From the NCBI GenBank assembly GCA_020720965.1, contig DYNS01000145.1, positions 1 to 7,307 of the forward strand: 7,307 nucleotides of DNA, read 5' to 3'. The stretch is from Anaerolinea sp. (lineage in GTDB: Bacteria > Chloroflexota > Anaerolineae > Anaerolineales > Villigracilaceae). Position 1 is the stretch's first letter. Each line of letters starts with the position of its first letter. Under the pieces are notes generated by a model. It did no database searches, had not been told where the DNA came from, and worked only from the letters and a program-made list of their open reading frames with translations. This document shows positions 1 through 6,003 of the stretch, in pieces. The translations under genes and the position numbers were made by a program.

Positions 1-1457
1 CGCCCCCGCCGACCTGGGCGTTGTCACCGTTACCGCAACCGGACAGCCCAGCCCCGCCGATTGCTTCACCCGTGCCACAAACCCAAGCCCAACCCATACA
101 GTCCCCGCCAACCCTGACGGCTACCGCCCTCCCCACCATCACCGCCACCCCTCAGCAGCCCCAACCCATTGACTACACGATCAACGTCCTGATGGATTAT
201 GACAGTCAAATCCTCATCGCACGGCAGCAAATTCGCTTCACCAACACCTACGGGCAGCCCATCCCCACCATCACCCTGGCAGTGGAACCCAATCGCATCC
301 CCGGCGCGTTTGAACTGGAAGCCCTGCAAGCCAACGAAGTCGAAATCGCCCTGTACGACCTGCAAAATCACCGTCTCACCTTTGACCTGCCCACCCCCCT
401 GGAGCCGGGCAAACAAATCAGCCTCTCCCTCGCCTACACCCTCACCCTGCCCAACATCGAACAAGGCGACCCCAACCTGGTGCGACCCCAAATATTTGGG
501 GTCAGCGCCCGGCAGGTCAATCTCACCGACTGGTATCCCATGCTCGTCCCTTATGACCCCCAAAACGGGTGGATTCTGCCAGACCCCTGGTACTATGGCG
601 AACATCTGGTGTATCCCCTGGCAAATTTTGACGTTACCCTGCAATTCAGCAAGCCCGCCATAGCCCCGGTCATCGCCGCGAGCGGTGCAAAAGACCCGGC
701 AAACCCCAACCGGTACACCCTGCAAAACGCCCGCACCTTTGCCCTGGCAATGGGGCGGCAAATGCAATCCGTCTCGGCGGAGTGGCAGGGCATCATCATC
801 ACCTCCTACTTTTACCCTTACGCCGAAGCAGGCGGACAAGCCGCGTTGGATGCCACCCTGCTGGCAGTCCAAACCTACACCGGGCTATACGGAGACTATC
901 CACACCAGAGCCTGGCGGTGGTGCAAGGCGACTTTAACGACGGCATGGAATTTGACGGGTTGTACTACCTCAGCAACGCCTTTTATAACCTGTATGACGG
1001 CACAGAGCGCAACTACCTGGTATTGGTTGCCGCGCACGAGACGAGTCACATGTGGTGGTTTGGGCGGGTGGGCAATAATCAGGCGCAAGACCCCTGGCTA
1101 GACGAATCTTTCGCCACCTATAGCGAACGCCTTTTTTACGAGAAAAACTACCCCAACTCGCTGGCTTGGTGGTGGTCTTACCGAATCGATTTTTACCAGC
1201 CGGAAGGCAAAATTGACGGAGATGTCCCCAGTTATGGCGGATTCACCCCCTACATGAACGCCACCTACCGCCAGGGAGCGCGTTTTTTGGAAGAATTACG
1301 GGGCAGGATGGGAGACGAAGCCTTCTTCCGTTTTCTCAAAGATTACTACACCCAAATGACCAACCGCACCGCCACGCCTCAGGATTTCTTCCGCATCCTG
1401 GAGACGCACACCAACGCCGATTATTCTGACCTGCGGACAAAGTATTTTAAGCCATAA
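1..1457 (+). CDS. M1-family zinc metallopeptidase (aminopeptidase N-like), 5'-partial
   Basis: The frame is open to the left edge (in-frame codons from base 3 read PPPTWA before a TTG at 21), so the true start and any signal peptide or lipobox lie outside the window. Residues are counted from that TTG. Residues 1-48 form a Pro/Thr/Gln-rich linker, suggesting an exported protein held away from the membrane. About 50-255 resembles the beta-rich N-terminal domain of M1 peptidases. The catalytic domain has a GMEFDG stretch at 308-313, in place of the family's GAMEN substrate loop. HETSH at 339-343 and Glu362, 18 residues later within WLDESFA, give the classical HEXXH-X18-E zinc site. Tyr416 in TYRQGARFL is the likely transition-state tyrosine. 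The protein ends about 60 residues after it, so the long helical C-terminal domain of PepN is absent. M1 enzymes remove N-terminal residues from peptides; the substrate here is unknown. It is convergent with the transporter operon, so not co-transcribed with it. Confidence 0.93.
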   Translation, partial: PPPTWALSPLPQPDSPAPPIASPVPQTQAQPIQSPPTLTATALPTITATPQQPQPIDYTINVLMDYDSQILIARQQIRFTNTYGQPIPTITLAVEPNRIPGAFELEALQANEVEIALYDLQNHRLTFDLPTPLEPGKQISLSLAYTLTLPNIEQGDPNLVRPQIFGVSARQVNLTDWYPMLVPYDPQNGWILPDPWYYGEHLVYPLANFDVTLQFSKPAIAPVIAASGAKDPANPNRYTLQNARTFALAMGRQMQSVSAEWQGIIITSYFYPYAEAGGQAALDATLLAVQTYTGLYGDYPHQSLAVVQGDFNDGMEFDGLYYLSNAFYNLYDGTERNYLVLVAAHETSHMWWFGRVGNNQAQDPWLDESFATYSERLFYEKNYPNSLAWWWSYRIDFYQPEGKIDGDVPSYGGFTPYMNATYRQGARFLEELRGRMGDEAFFRFLKDYYTQMTNRTATPQDFFRILETHTNADYSDLRTKYFKP

Positions 1458-1485
1458 CGGCGGCAGAAAAATGCCGCCGTTATGG
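1452..1485. terminator. Hairpin between convergent genes, possible bidirectional terminator
   Basis: A perfect 14-bp inverted repeat (arms 1452-1465 and 1472-1485) encloses a 6-base loop, GAAAAA. The arms include the GC-rich core CGGCGGCA / TGCCGCCG. The stop codon of the peptidase (TAA, 1455-1457) lies inside the left arm. The opposing lipoprotein gene stops 20 bases beyond the right arm, so the position suits termination from both sides. Neither side has a clear T-tract, so classical intrinsic termination is not certain; it could instead act as a 3'-end stabilising structure. Confidence 0.7.
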
Positions 1486-1504
1486 GCTGGTGGGCATGGC
1501 TCTT

Positions 1505-2095
1505 TTAGCCGCCGATGCCGCTGAGGTATTCAATCACCTTCTCAAAGAGCAGGGTCTTGGCAGCCATACCGGCGCTTGTGCCGGTGGTGGTGATGCCCGA
1601 TGCGGCGGCAGTCGCCTGGGCGGCGGCTTTTTCTTCTTCGGTTTTGCCGCCAGAACCGGGGACTTTGGTCACGCCCGGCACAGGGGTGGGAAGAACAATG
1701 CCATATTCCGCATAAAATGCGCTGAGTTGAGCGTTGGTGATTTTTAGGGAGGCGATGGCTTGCAGTTGTTCTGGGCGCATTGCCAGGGTAATCTGGTCCT
1801 GAACGGCGGTTAGTTCCTCGCTGGCGGTGGTTTCATCGCCGCTGAGGACGATGACCGCCTGCCAGAGCGGGAGCAATGCCTGGGCTTGCTCGGCGCTGAC
1901 GGCGTTGGGGGTTTCTGCCAGTTGCAGGGTTCCAAAGGCAAGTTGGTTTCGCAGGCTGGCGGCATCGGCGTATTCCAGGGTGAGATATGCCCCGGCGACA
2001 GAGGTGGGCGCGGCGGGGGTGGCAGGCGCAGCAGGGGCGCAAGCCGCAAGCAGGGCGGAGAGAACGATGAGGGAGGAGAAGAAAATAGTTTTCAT
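1505..2095 (-). CDS. Lipoprotein of unrecognised family, copy A (last gene of operon)
   Basis: This predicts a 196-residue exported lipoprotein. A basic, hydrophobic signal peptide runs from residue 1 to 18 and a lipobox LAAC places the lipidated cysteine at 19. A Pro/Ala linker follows to about 33. A helical core spans about 36-133 with FGTLQLAET at 54-62, AEQA at 68-71, LWQA at 77-80 and PEQ at 108-110. A low-complexity Gly/Lys/Glu/Ala/Thr region (about 136-175) leads to a final amphipathic helix ending IEYLSGI. I chose the ATG at 2093-2095 because the signal peptide starts there; an in-frame ATG 15 codons upstream would translate intergenic repeat DNA. No strong ribosome site precedes it. 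The core aligns gap-free with the neighbouring lipoprotein (39 of 80 identical by hand count). The function is unknown; linkage to the MacB-type pump suggests an accessory or client on the outer face of the membrane. Confidence 0.85.
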   Translation of the reverse strand: MKTIFFSSLIVLSALLAACAPAAPATPAAPTSVAGAYLTLEYADAASLRNQLAFGTLQLAETPNAVSAEQAQALLPLWQAVIVLSGDETTASEELTAVQDQITLAMRPEQLQAIASLKITNAQLSAFYAEYGIVLPTPVPGVTKVPGSGGKTEEEKAAAQATAAASGITTTGTSAGMAAKTLLFEKVIEYLSGIGG

Positions 2096-2114
2096 GGTGG
2101 GTATCTTTAGTTTT

Positions 2115-2150
2115 AGTGGACAGTCACAGTGGACAGTCACAGTGGACAGT
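2115..2150 (-). repeat. ACTGTCC/ACTGTG short tandem repeat array (array 1)
   Basis: Read on the minus strand this is ACTGTCC, ACTGTG, ACTGTCC, ACTGTG, ACTGTCC, ACT: a 13-base unit repeated 2.8 times without a mismatch. It ends 19 bases before the start codon of lipoprotein copy A. Its units differ from those of the array at 2161-2205 mainly in T versus A at the fifth position, and it points the opposite way, so the two arrays form an imperfect inverted repeat. Confidence 0.9.
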
Positions 2151-2160
2151 TTCAGGTTTT

Positions 2161-2205
2161 ACTGACACTGATACTGACCACTGACACTGACCACTGACCA
2201 CTGTT
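2161..2205 (+). repeat. ACTGACC/ACTGAC short tandem repeat array (array 2)
   Basis: Read on the plus strand the units are ACTGAC, ACTGAT, ACTGACC, ACTGAC, ACTGACC, ACTGACC, ACTGTT. The array ends in the stop codon of lipoprotein copy B (TAA on the minus strand, 2204-2206). Only 10 bases (2151-2160) separate it from the oppositely oriented array 1. Together they fill most of the 108-base gap between the two lipoprotein genes, which is otherwise empty. Confidence 0.88.
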
Positions 2206-2836
2206 ATTGAATTCCTTGCAGGTAGGCAATCAACGCCTGGGTGAGGGCGGCAGAGAGACCGTTTTCGCTGCCGGTTTGGCCGGTTTTGCCGTTCTCTGCC
2301 TGGCGGGTGGCGCGGGCTTCGGGGGAAAGCCCACTGCCAGAGCCGCCACCCCCGCCGCCGCTGCCTGCCCCGGTTCCGGTCTGGATTCCGTTGGTCTGCG
2401 CCCAGGCTTGCAGCTCGGTTTGGGTGAGACGCATGGCGTTAATGGCGGTAACTTGTTCCGGGCTGAGGGTTTGTTCGATTTGAGTCAGGAGAGCATCCAC
2501 TTCTTCGGTGGCGCCGGTGCCGGAGTTGGTGAGGTTGGTGAGGGCTTGCCAGAGCATGAGCAATTGGGGAGCCTGTTCCGCATTGACGGCGTTGGCAGTT
2601 TCTGCCAGTTGCAGGGTTCCGAGAGAGAGCAGCAGACGGGTGGGCAGGGCGTTCTCGTAGCCGGTATCCAGGGCGGGGCGGGCAGCAGGTTCCGGGGCAG
2701 ACCCCGAGGCGGGTTGGGCGGTGGAAACTGCCGGGGCAGGGGAATCGGCGGCGGGGGCGGGGGTCTGCGGGGTTGTTCCACAGGCGGAGAGAGCGAGGGA
2801 GAGTATCAGGAGGAGGGGGAGGAGAATTCGAGTCAT
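2204..2836 (-). CDS. Lipoprotein of unrecognised family, copy B
   Basis: This predicts a 210-residue exported lipoprotein. The signal peptide is at 1-18 with lipobox LSAC and the lipidated cysteine at 19. A Pro/Ala/Ser linker runs to about 55. The helical core at about 60-151 carries LGTLQLAET (72-80), AEQA (86-89), LWQA (95-98), LSPEQ (124-128) and an MRLTQTEL stretch. A Gly/Ser-rich spacer (153-169) and a polar segment lead to a C-terminal helix, ALIAYLQGI, matching the end of copy A. The ATG at 2834-2836 is preferred over the one 19 codons upstream because it begins the signal peptide and has an AAAGGA ribosome site 5 bases before it; the longer form would overlap the permease gene. The gap to the permease is 37 bases. 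The paired xPEQ/LT motifs faintly recall Spy/CpxP-type LTXXQ proteins, but I would not assign it there. Function unknown. Confidence 0.87.
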   Translation of the reverse strand: MTRILLPLLLILSLALSACGTTPQTPAPAADSPAPAVSTAQPASGSAPEPAARPALDTGYENALPTRLLLSLGTLQLAETANAVNAEQAPQLLMLWQALTNLTNSGTGATEEVDALLTQIEQTLSPEQVTAINAMRLTQTELQAWAQTNGIQTGTGAGSGGGGGGSGSGLSPEARATRQAENGKTGQTGSENGLSAALTQALIAYLQGIQ

Positions 2837-2841
2837 GGGAG

Positions 2842-2847
2842 TCCTTT
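2842..2847 (-). promoter_or_regulatory. Ribosome binding site of lipoprotein copy B
   Basis: AAAGGA on the minus strand lies 5 bases before the ATG at 2834-2836. It decides in favour of the shorter start, which also begins the signal peptide. Confidence 0.7.
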
Positions 2848-2873
2848 GAAAATGCGGAATGGGAAACAGCGGG

Positions 2874-4085
2874 TTATTCGTGGCGGAGAGCAACGATGGG
2901 GTCTAGTTTGGCGGCTTGGGTGGCGGGGTAGTAACCAAAGAAGATGCCGACTATGGCGGCAGCGCCAAAGGCGAGGGGGATGGATTCGGGGACGATGGCG
3001 GTTTGCATGGTTCCGAGCGCCCCAAACAGGTAGGCACCGCCCACGCCCAGGGCAACCCCCGCCAAACCGCCCGCCAGGCTGAGGATGATGGCTTCCAGCA
3101 GGAATTGCATCAGCACATCGGCAGGGCGAGCGCCCAGGGCTTGGCGCAGACCGATTTCGCGGGTGCGCTCGGTGACGCTGACGAGCATGATGTTCATAAT
3201 GCCGATTCCGCCCACGAGCAGGGAAACCCCGGCAACCCAGGCGAGTAGGTCGCGGAAAGCGGCGGTTGTGGCTTCCTGGGTGGCGATGATGTCTTGCTGG
3301 GTTTGGACGGTGAAATCTGGCTTGCTGGCTTCCACATCGTGCCGCTCGGCAAGCAAGGCGGTGATTTGGGCAATGATGCTGGGGATTTTGTCCTGGCTTT
3401 CGGATTTGACGTAAATGGTGCGAACCCGGTCGCCACCTATGGAGGAGGTGGTAACGTATTTTTGAAAGACGAGGTTGATGGGCAGGTAAATGCGCCCGTC
3501 ATAGTCCACATCTGCCACCATGCCTTTGGCTTCCATTACGCCCAGGATGGTGAGTTTGGTGGAACCTACCGTAATGGTCTGCCCCACCGGGTCATCCGCG
3601 CCGAAGAAATCGGCGGCGATGCCCGCGCCCAACACGGCGACTTTGGCTTTGCGGTCGTCTTCGGCGCTGTCGAAGAAGCGCCCGCTGGCTACGGCGTAGT
3701 CGCGCACGTCTGGGAAGTCGGCGGTGACGCCAATGACGGCGATGTTTTCCAGGGTGAGGTTGTTGGCTTTGACAACCTGGGCAACCGGGGCTTGCTCGGC
3801 GGAAATGCCAGTGATGCCGACTACCTGTTCGGCGATGGCGTAAGCGTCATCTATCAGCAGGGTGCGGGCTGCGCCGGGGGTTCCGCGAGCGGGTGAGACG
3901 ATAATGAGGTTGGCGCCGAGGGCGTTAATCTGCTCGGCGATGGCGGCTTCGGTTCCGGCGCTGACGGCGAGCATCACAATCACCGAGGCAACCCCGATAA
4001 TAACGCCCAGGGTGGTGAGAAAAGAGCGCACTTTGTTAAGCATCAGCCCTTCCCAGGCAGAGCGGAGGATTTTTTGCGGTTTCAT
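2874..4085 (-). CDS. MacB-type ABC transporter permease (FtsX/MacB_PCD)
   Basis: This 403-residue membrane subunit has the standard MacB permease layout. A cytoplasmic N-terminal stretch (KILRSAWEGLMLNKVRSFLT) leads into transmembrane helix 1 at about 20-43. A large extracytoplasmic domain (about 45-275, MacB_PCD type) follows. Three further helices lie near 281-305, 326-358 and 368-388. The conserved FtsX signature GGIGIMNIMLVSVTERTREI sits at 292-311, followed by GLRQALGA, and the protein ends GYYPATQAAKLDPIVALRHE. Such permeases do not form a classical substrate channel; they couple cytoplasmic ATP hydrolysis to movements of the extracytoplasmic domain (mechanotransmission). The ATPase is encoded separately, 15 bases upstream, whereas E. 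coli MacB fuses both. An AGGAG site 5 bases before the ATG supports the start. The substrate (antibiotic, peptide, lipid or lipoprotein) cannot be told from sequence. Confidence 0.96.
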   Translation of the reverse strand: MKPQKILRSAWEGLMLNKVRSFLTTLGVIIGVASVIVMLAVSAGTEAAIAEQINALGANLIIVSPARGTPGAARTLLIDDAYAIAEQVVGITGISAEQAPVAQVVKANNLTLENIAVIGVTADFPDVRDYAVASGRFFDSAEDDRKAKVAVLGAGIAADFFGADDPVGQTITVGSTKLTILGVMEAKGMVADVDYDGRIYLPINLVFQKYVTTSSIGGDRVRTIYVKSESQDKIPSIIAQITALLAERHDVEASKPDFTVQTQQDIIATQEATTAAFRDLLAWVAGVSLLVGGIGIMNIMLVSVTERTREIGLRQALGARPADVLMQFLLEAIILSLAGGLAGVALGVGGAYLFGALGTMQTAIVPESIPLAFGAAAIVGIFFGYYPATQAAKLDPIVALRHE

Positions 4086-4090
4086 GGGGT

Positions 4091-4095
4091 CTCCT
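4091..4095 (-). promoter_or_regulatory. Ribosome binding site of the MacB-type permease
   Basis: AGGAG on the minus strand, 5 bases before the ATG at 4083-4085, lies in the 15-base gap behind the ATPase stop codon. This suggests coupled translation of the two ABC subunits. Confidence 0.72.
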
Positions 4096-4100
4096 GTGGG

Positions 4101-4805
4101 TTAGCGGGCTTCGGCACACTTGCCGCTTTGGACAATTTTGCCATCCCGCACGCAGATGGTGCGCCCGGCATGAGCGGCAATATCCGGCTCGTGTGTCACC
4201 ATGACGATGGTAACGCCCTCGCGGTGCAGTTTGTGGAGGATGTCCATAATCTCCACGCTGGCTTTAGAATCCAGGTTGCCGGTGGGTTCATCCGCCAGGA
4301 TGAGGGGCGGGCGGTTGACCAGGGCGCGGGCAATGGCTACGCGCTGCTGCTGCCCGCCGGAAAGTTGGTTGGGGCGGTGATGCAGCCTCGCCCCCAGCCC
4401 TACCGCTTCCAACGAGGCGGTGGCGCGGGCTTCGGCTTCGGCATCGCTGATGTCTTCGACCGGGTTGTAGAGCATGGGCAGCATGACATTGGCGAGGGCG
4501 CTGAGGCGGGGCAGCAGGTTGAAGGATTGGAAGATGAAGCCCAGTTTTTGGTTGCGGACTTCTGCCAGCTCGTTCTTGCTCAGTTGGCTCACGTCCCGCC
4601 CGTCCAAAATGTATTCTCCGCTGCTGGGGCGGTCCAGGCAGCCCAGGATGTTCATCAGGGTAGATTTACCGGAGCCGCTGGGTCCCATAATGGCGACAAA
4701 TTCGCCGCGCTCCACCTGCACATCCACCCCGGCGAGGGCATACACGGCGGCTTCTTCTTCGCCGTAGACTTTTTTCATGTTGCGGATTTCAATCAAAGGA
4801 GGCAT
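4101..4805 (-). CDS. MacB/LolD-type ABC transporter ATP-binding protein
   Basis: This 234-residue cytoplasmic ATPase should dimerise and drive the adjacent permease. From the ATG at 4803-4805: Walker A GPSGSGKST at 41-49, Q-loop Gln93 in FQSFNLLP, ABC signature LSGGQQQR at 148-155, Walker B LILADEP at 168-174 with catalytic Glu173, D-loop NLDS at 177-180 and H-loop His205 in MVTHEPD. The wording of these motifs (MNILGCLDRPSSGEY, ADEPTGNLDS) is that of the MacB/LolD/FtsE group. The length is normal for a stand-alone ATPase of this group. A start 12 codons further upstream is possible, but it falls in repeat DNA overlapping the previous gene's 3' end, while the chosen ATG has an AGGAA ribosome site and begins the usual PLIEIRNMKKVYG opening. 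All catalytic motifs are intact. Confidence 0.96.
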   Translation of the reverse strand: MPPLIEIRNMKKVYGEEEAAVYALAGVDVQVERGEFVAIMGPSGSGKSTLMNILGCLDRPSSGEYILDGRDVSQLSKNELAEVRNQKLGFIFQSFNLLPRLSALANVMLPMLYNPVEDISDAEAEARATASLEAVGLGARLHHRPNQLSGGQQQRVAIARALVNRPPLILADEPTGNLDSKASVEIMDILHKLHREGVTIVMVTHEPDIAAHAGRTICVRDGKIVQSGKCAEAR

Positions 4806-4812
4806 TTTTGTG

Positions 4813-4817
4813 TTCCT
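4813..4817 (-). promoter_or_regulatory. Ribosome binding site of the ABC ATPase
   Basis: AGGAA on the minus strand, 7 bases before the ATG at 4803-4805. It lies downstream of the longer candidate start at 4839-4841, so it supports the shorter protein. Confidence 0.65.
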
Positions 4818-4830
4818 GTAGGTTCTTCGG

Positions 4831-4870
4831 TCACTGTCCACTGTCGCTGACCACTGTCACCGTCACTGCC
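4831..4870 (+). repeat. Third, degenerate ACTGTCC/CTGACC repeat array, overlapping a gene end
   Basis: On the plus strand the units read ACTGTCC, ACTGTCG, CTGACC, ACTGTC, ACCGTC, ACTGCC. It mixes the two unit types seen at 2115-2205: ACTGTCCACTGT occurs here at 4833-4844 and on the minus strand of array 1, and CTGACCACTGT occurs at 4847-4857 and at 2194-2204. Unlike the other two arrays it is translated: it encodes the last dozen or so residues and the TGA stop of the second membrane-fusion protein. Confidence 0.75.
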
Positions 4871-5988
4871 ATGCCCGGCAGGAGGCGCACCGGAAAAGCC
4901 GCCGGGAGCAGCTCGCCCCAAACGGTGAGAGTCGCATCCGGGTTGATGGAGGGCGAAACCGAGGTGACAACGCCGGGCAGTTCCAGGTCGGGGTAGGCGT
5001 TGGGGGTAATGAGCAGGGAGGCGCCAGGGGTTAGGGCAGCGAGGTCGGTTTCATCCAACGTGAAGCGGACGCGGAGAGGGGCGGCGGCGACCAGGGTGAG
5101 AATCGGCTGGTAAGCGGAGACCTGTTCGCCTGCCTGGGCGCTGACCAGAATGACCGTTCCCTCAAAGGGCGCGGCAAGGGTGGATGCATCCAGGGCGGCT
5201 TGGGCGGCTTGCAGGTCTGCCCAGGCGGTTTGCAGTGCCGGGTCGGAGAAGGTGGCGGGGTTGGCAGCGGGTTGCAAAGCAAGCAGGCTTTCGGTTTGCA
5301 CATCCAACAGGCTCTGAGCGTTTTGCAGCCGGGCTTCGGCAAGCAGGGCGGCGGCGGGGTCGGGCTGGTAGTTTTGCGCCCAATCCAATGCCAATTTGGC
5401 TTCTTCCCAGGCGGTTTCGGCGGCGGCGAGACGGGCATTGAGACGGGGCAGTTTTGCCTGGGCGCGGCGGCTGGTGGAGGTGCGGGCATCGGTGACAGCG
5501 GAGAGCGCCTGCCAGTATTCCCGCTCGGCAACGGCGAGAAGGAATTGGTAGTAGTCGACATCTGGACCTTCCACCACATTTTCATAGTCGGTCTGCGCCT
5601 GGAGGAGGCTTTCCTGTGCCTGACGCTGGGTGATTTGCAGGGAGGCGAGGGCAGCGGGGGAGGTGAGGGTGTTCCAGGTGAGTTGGGCGGCTTGCAAGTT
5701 CAACTGCGCGGAGGTTTGTTCCAGCACGGCGAGGCTTTCGCCTGCCTGAACGCTCTGCCCCGGTTGGGCAATCTGGCTCAGGGTTCCGGGTAGGGCAAAG
5801 CCCAGGGACAGGCTGGTTTGCTCCAGCACGCCCTCGCCGCTGGCAGTGAGGGGGAGGATGACCGGGGTGCGGGTGATGGTGGGGGCAAGGGGGGCGGCTT
5901 CGGGCAGGGGGCGCACCCAAACCCACCAGGCGGCAAACGCCAGGGTTGCAGAAAGTATCAGCAGGGCGGGGAGGGTGGGTTTCTTCAT
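4831..5988 (-). CDS. Membrane-fusion (HlyD/MacA-type) protein, short form, second of two
   Basis: This 385-residue adaptor is predicted to be anchored in the cytoplasmic membrane by one helix at about 7-26 and to contact the MacB-type permease outside. Residues about 64-91 (GTLSQIAQPGQSVQAGESLAV) form the first half of a lipoyl/barrel-sandwich domain. An Ala/Gln/Leu-rich coiled coil spans about 92-268, and the second lipoyl half is LAAPFEGTVILVSAQAGEQV (271-290). A beta-barrel follows, with VRFTLDETDL at 307-316, and ends at GMAVTVTVV. It shares VRFxLDETDL, the PDVxYY coiled-coil motif and the GMxV ending with the upstream paralogue, but lacks the roughly 60-residue membrane-proximal domain found there. 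Its last residues (about VTVVSDSGQ) and stop are encoded by ACTG-type repeat DNA. AAAAGG lies 9 bases before the ATG. Gaps are 13 bases upstream and 25 downstream. Whether the short form is functional or eroded is unclear. Confidence 0.9.
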   Translation of the reverse strand: MKKPTLPALLILSATLAFAAWWVWVRPLPEAAPLAPTITRTPVILPLTASGEGVLEQTSLSLGFALPGTLSQIAQPGQSVQAGESLAVLEQTSAQLNLQAAQLTWNTLTSPAALASLQITQRQAQESLLQAQTDYENVVEGPDVDYYQFLLAVAEREYWQALSAVTDARTSTSRRAQAKLPRLNARLAAAETAWEEAKLALDWAQNYQPDPAAALLAEARLQNAQSLLDVQTESLLALQPAANPATFSDPALQTAWADLQAAQAALDASTLAAPFEGTVILVSAQAGEQVSAYQPILTLVAAAPLRVRFTLDETDLAALTPGASLLITPNAYPDLELPGVVTSVSPSINPDATLTVWGELLPAAFPVRLLPGMAVTVTVVSDSGQ

Positions 5989-5997
5989 TCGGCTACG

Positions 5998-6003
5998 CCT
6001 TTT
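5998..6003 (-). promoter_or_regulatory. Ribosome binding site of the second membrane-fusion gene
   Basis: AAAAGG on the minus strand, 9 bases before the ATG at 5986-5988, overlaps the TAA stop codon (6002-6004) of the preceding gene. The arrangement suggests translational coupling of the two adaptor genes. Confidence 0.6.

Noticed and set aside
66..872. A 268-codon open frame on the minus strand opposite the M1 peptidase
   Set aside because: It is Gly/Val/Gln-rich with no recognisable domain and lies fully opposite a gene with clear catalytic motifs; it is an antisense shadow of GC-rich codons.
2096..2140. A longer N-terminus for lipoprotein copy A (start at 2140)
   Set aside because: The extra 15 codons are largely repeat DNA and would put a polar, Cys-containing segment before a good signal peptide.
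2115..2205. A CRISPR array
   Set aside because: The units are 6-7 bases with no spacers of regular length and no cas genes in the window.
2115..2205. An insertion-sequence remnant
   Set aside because: No transposase fragment or target duplication; the sequence is fully explained by short tandem words.
2207..3082. A 291-codon open frame on the plus strand across lipoprotein copy B and the permease end
   Set aside because: Gly/Arg-rich low-complexity translation spanning two well-supported minus-strand genes; no ribosome site or domain seen.
3294..3896. A 200-codon open frame on the plus strand opposite the permease
   Set aside because: No domain and composition typical of antisense translation; the FtsX permease on the other strand accounts for the region.
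4806..4841. A longer N-terminus for the ABC ATPase (start at 4841)
   Set aside because: It would overlap the previous gene and translate repeat DNA, and the AGGAA site lies inside it, just before the preferred ATG.
4074..4850. A 258-codon open frame on the plus strand opposite the ABC ATPase
   Set aside because: The minus strand encodes an intact ATPase with every motif, so this frame is a complementary-strand artefact.
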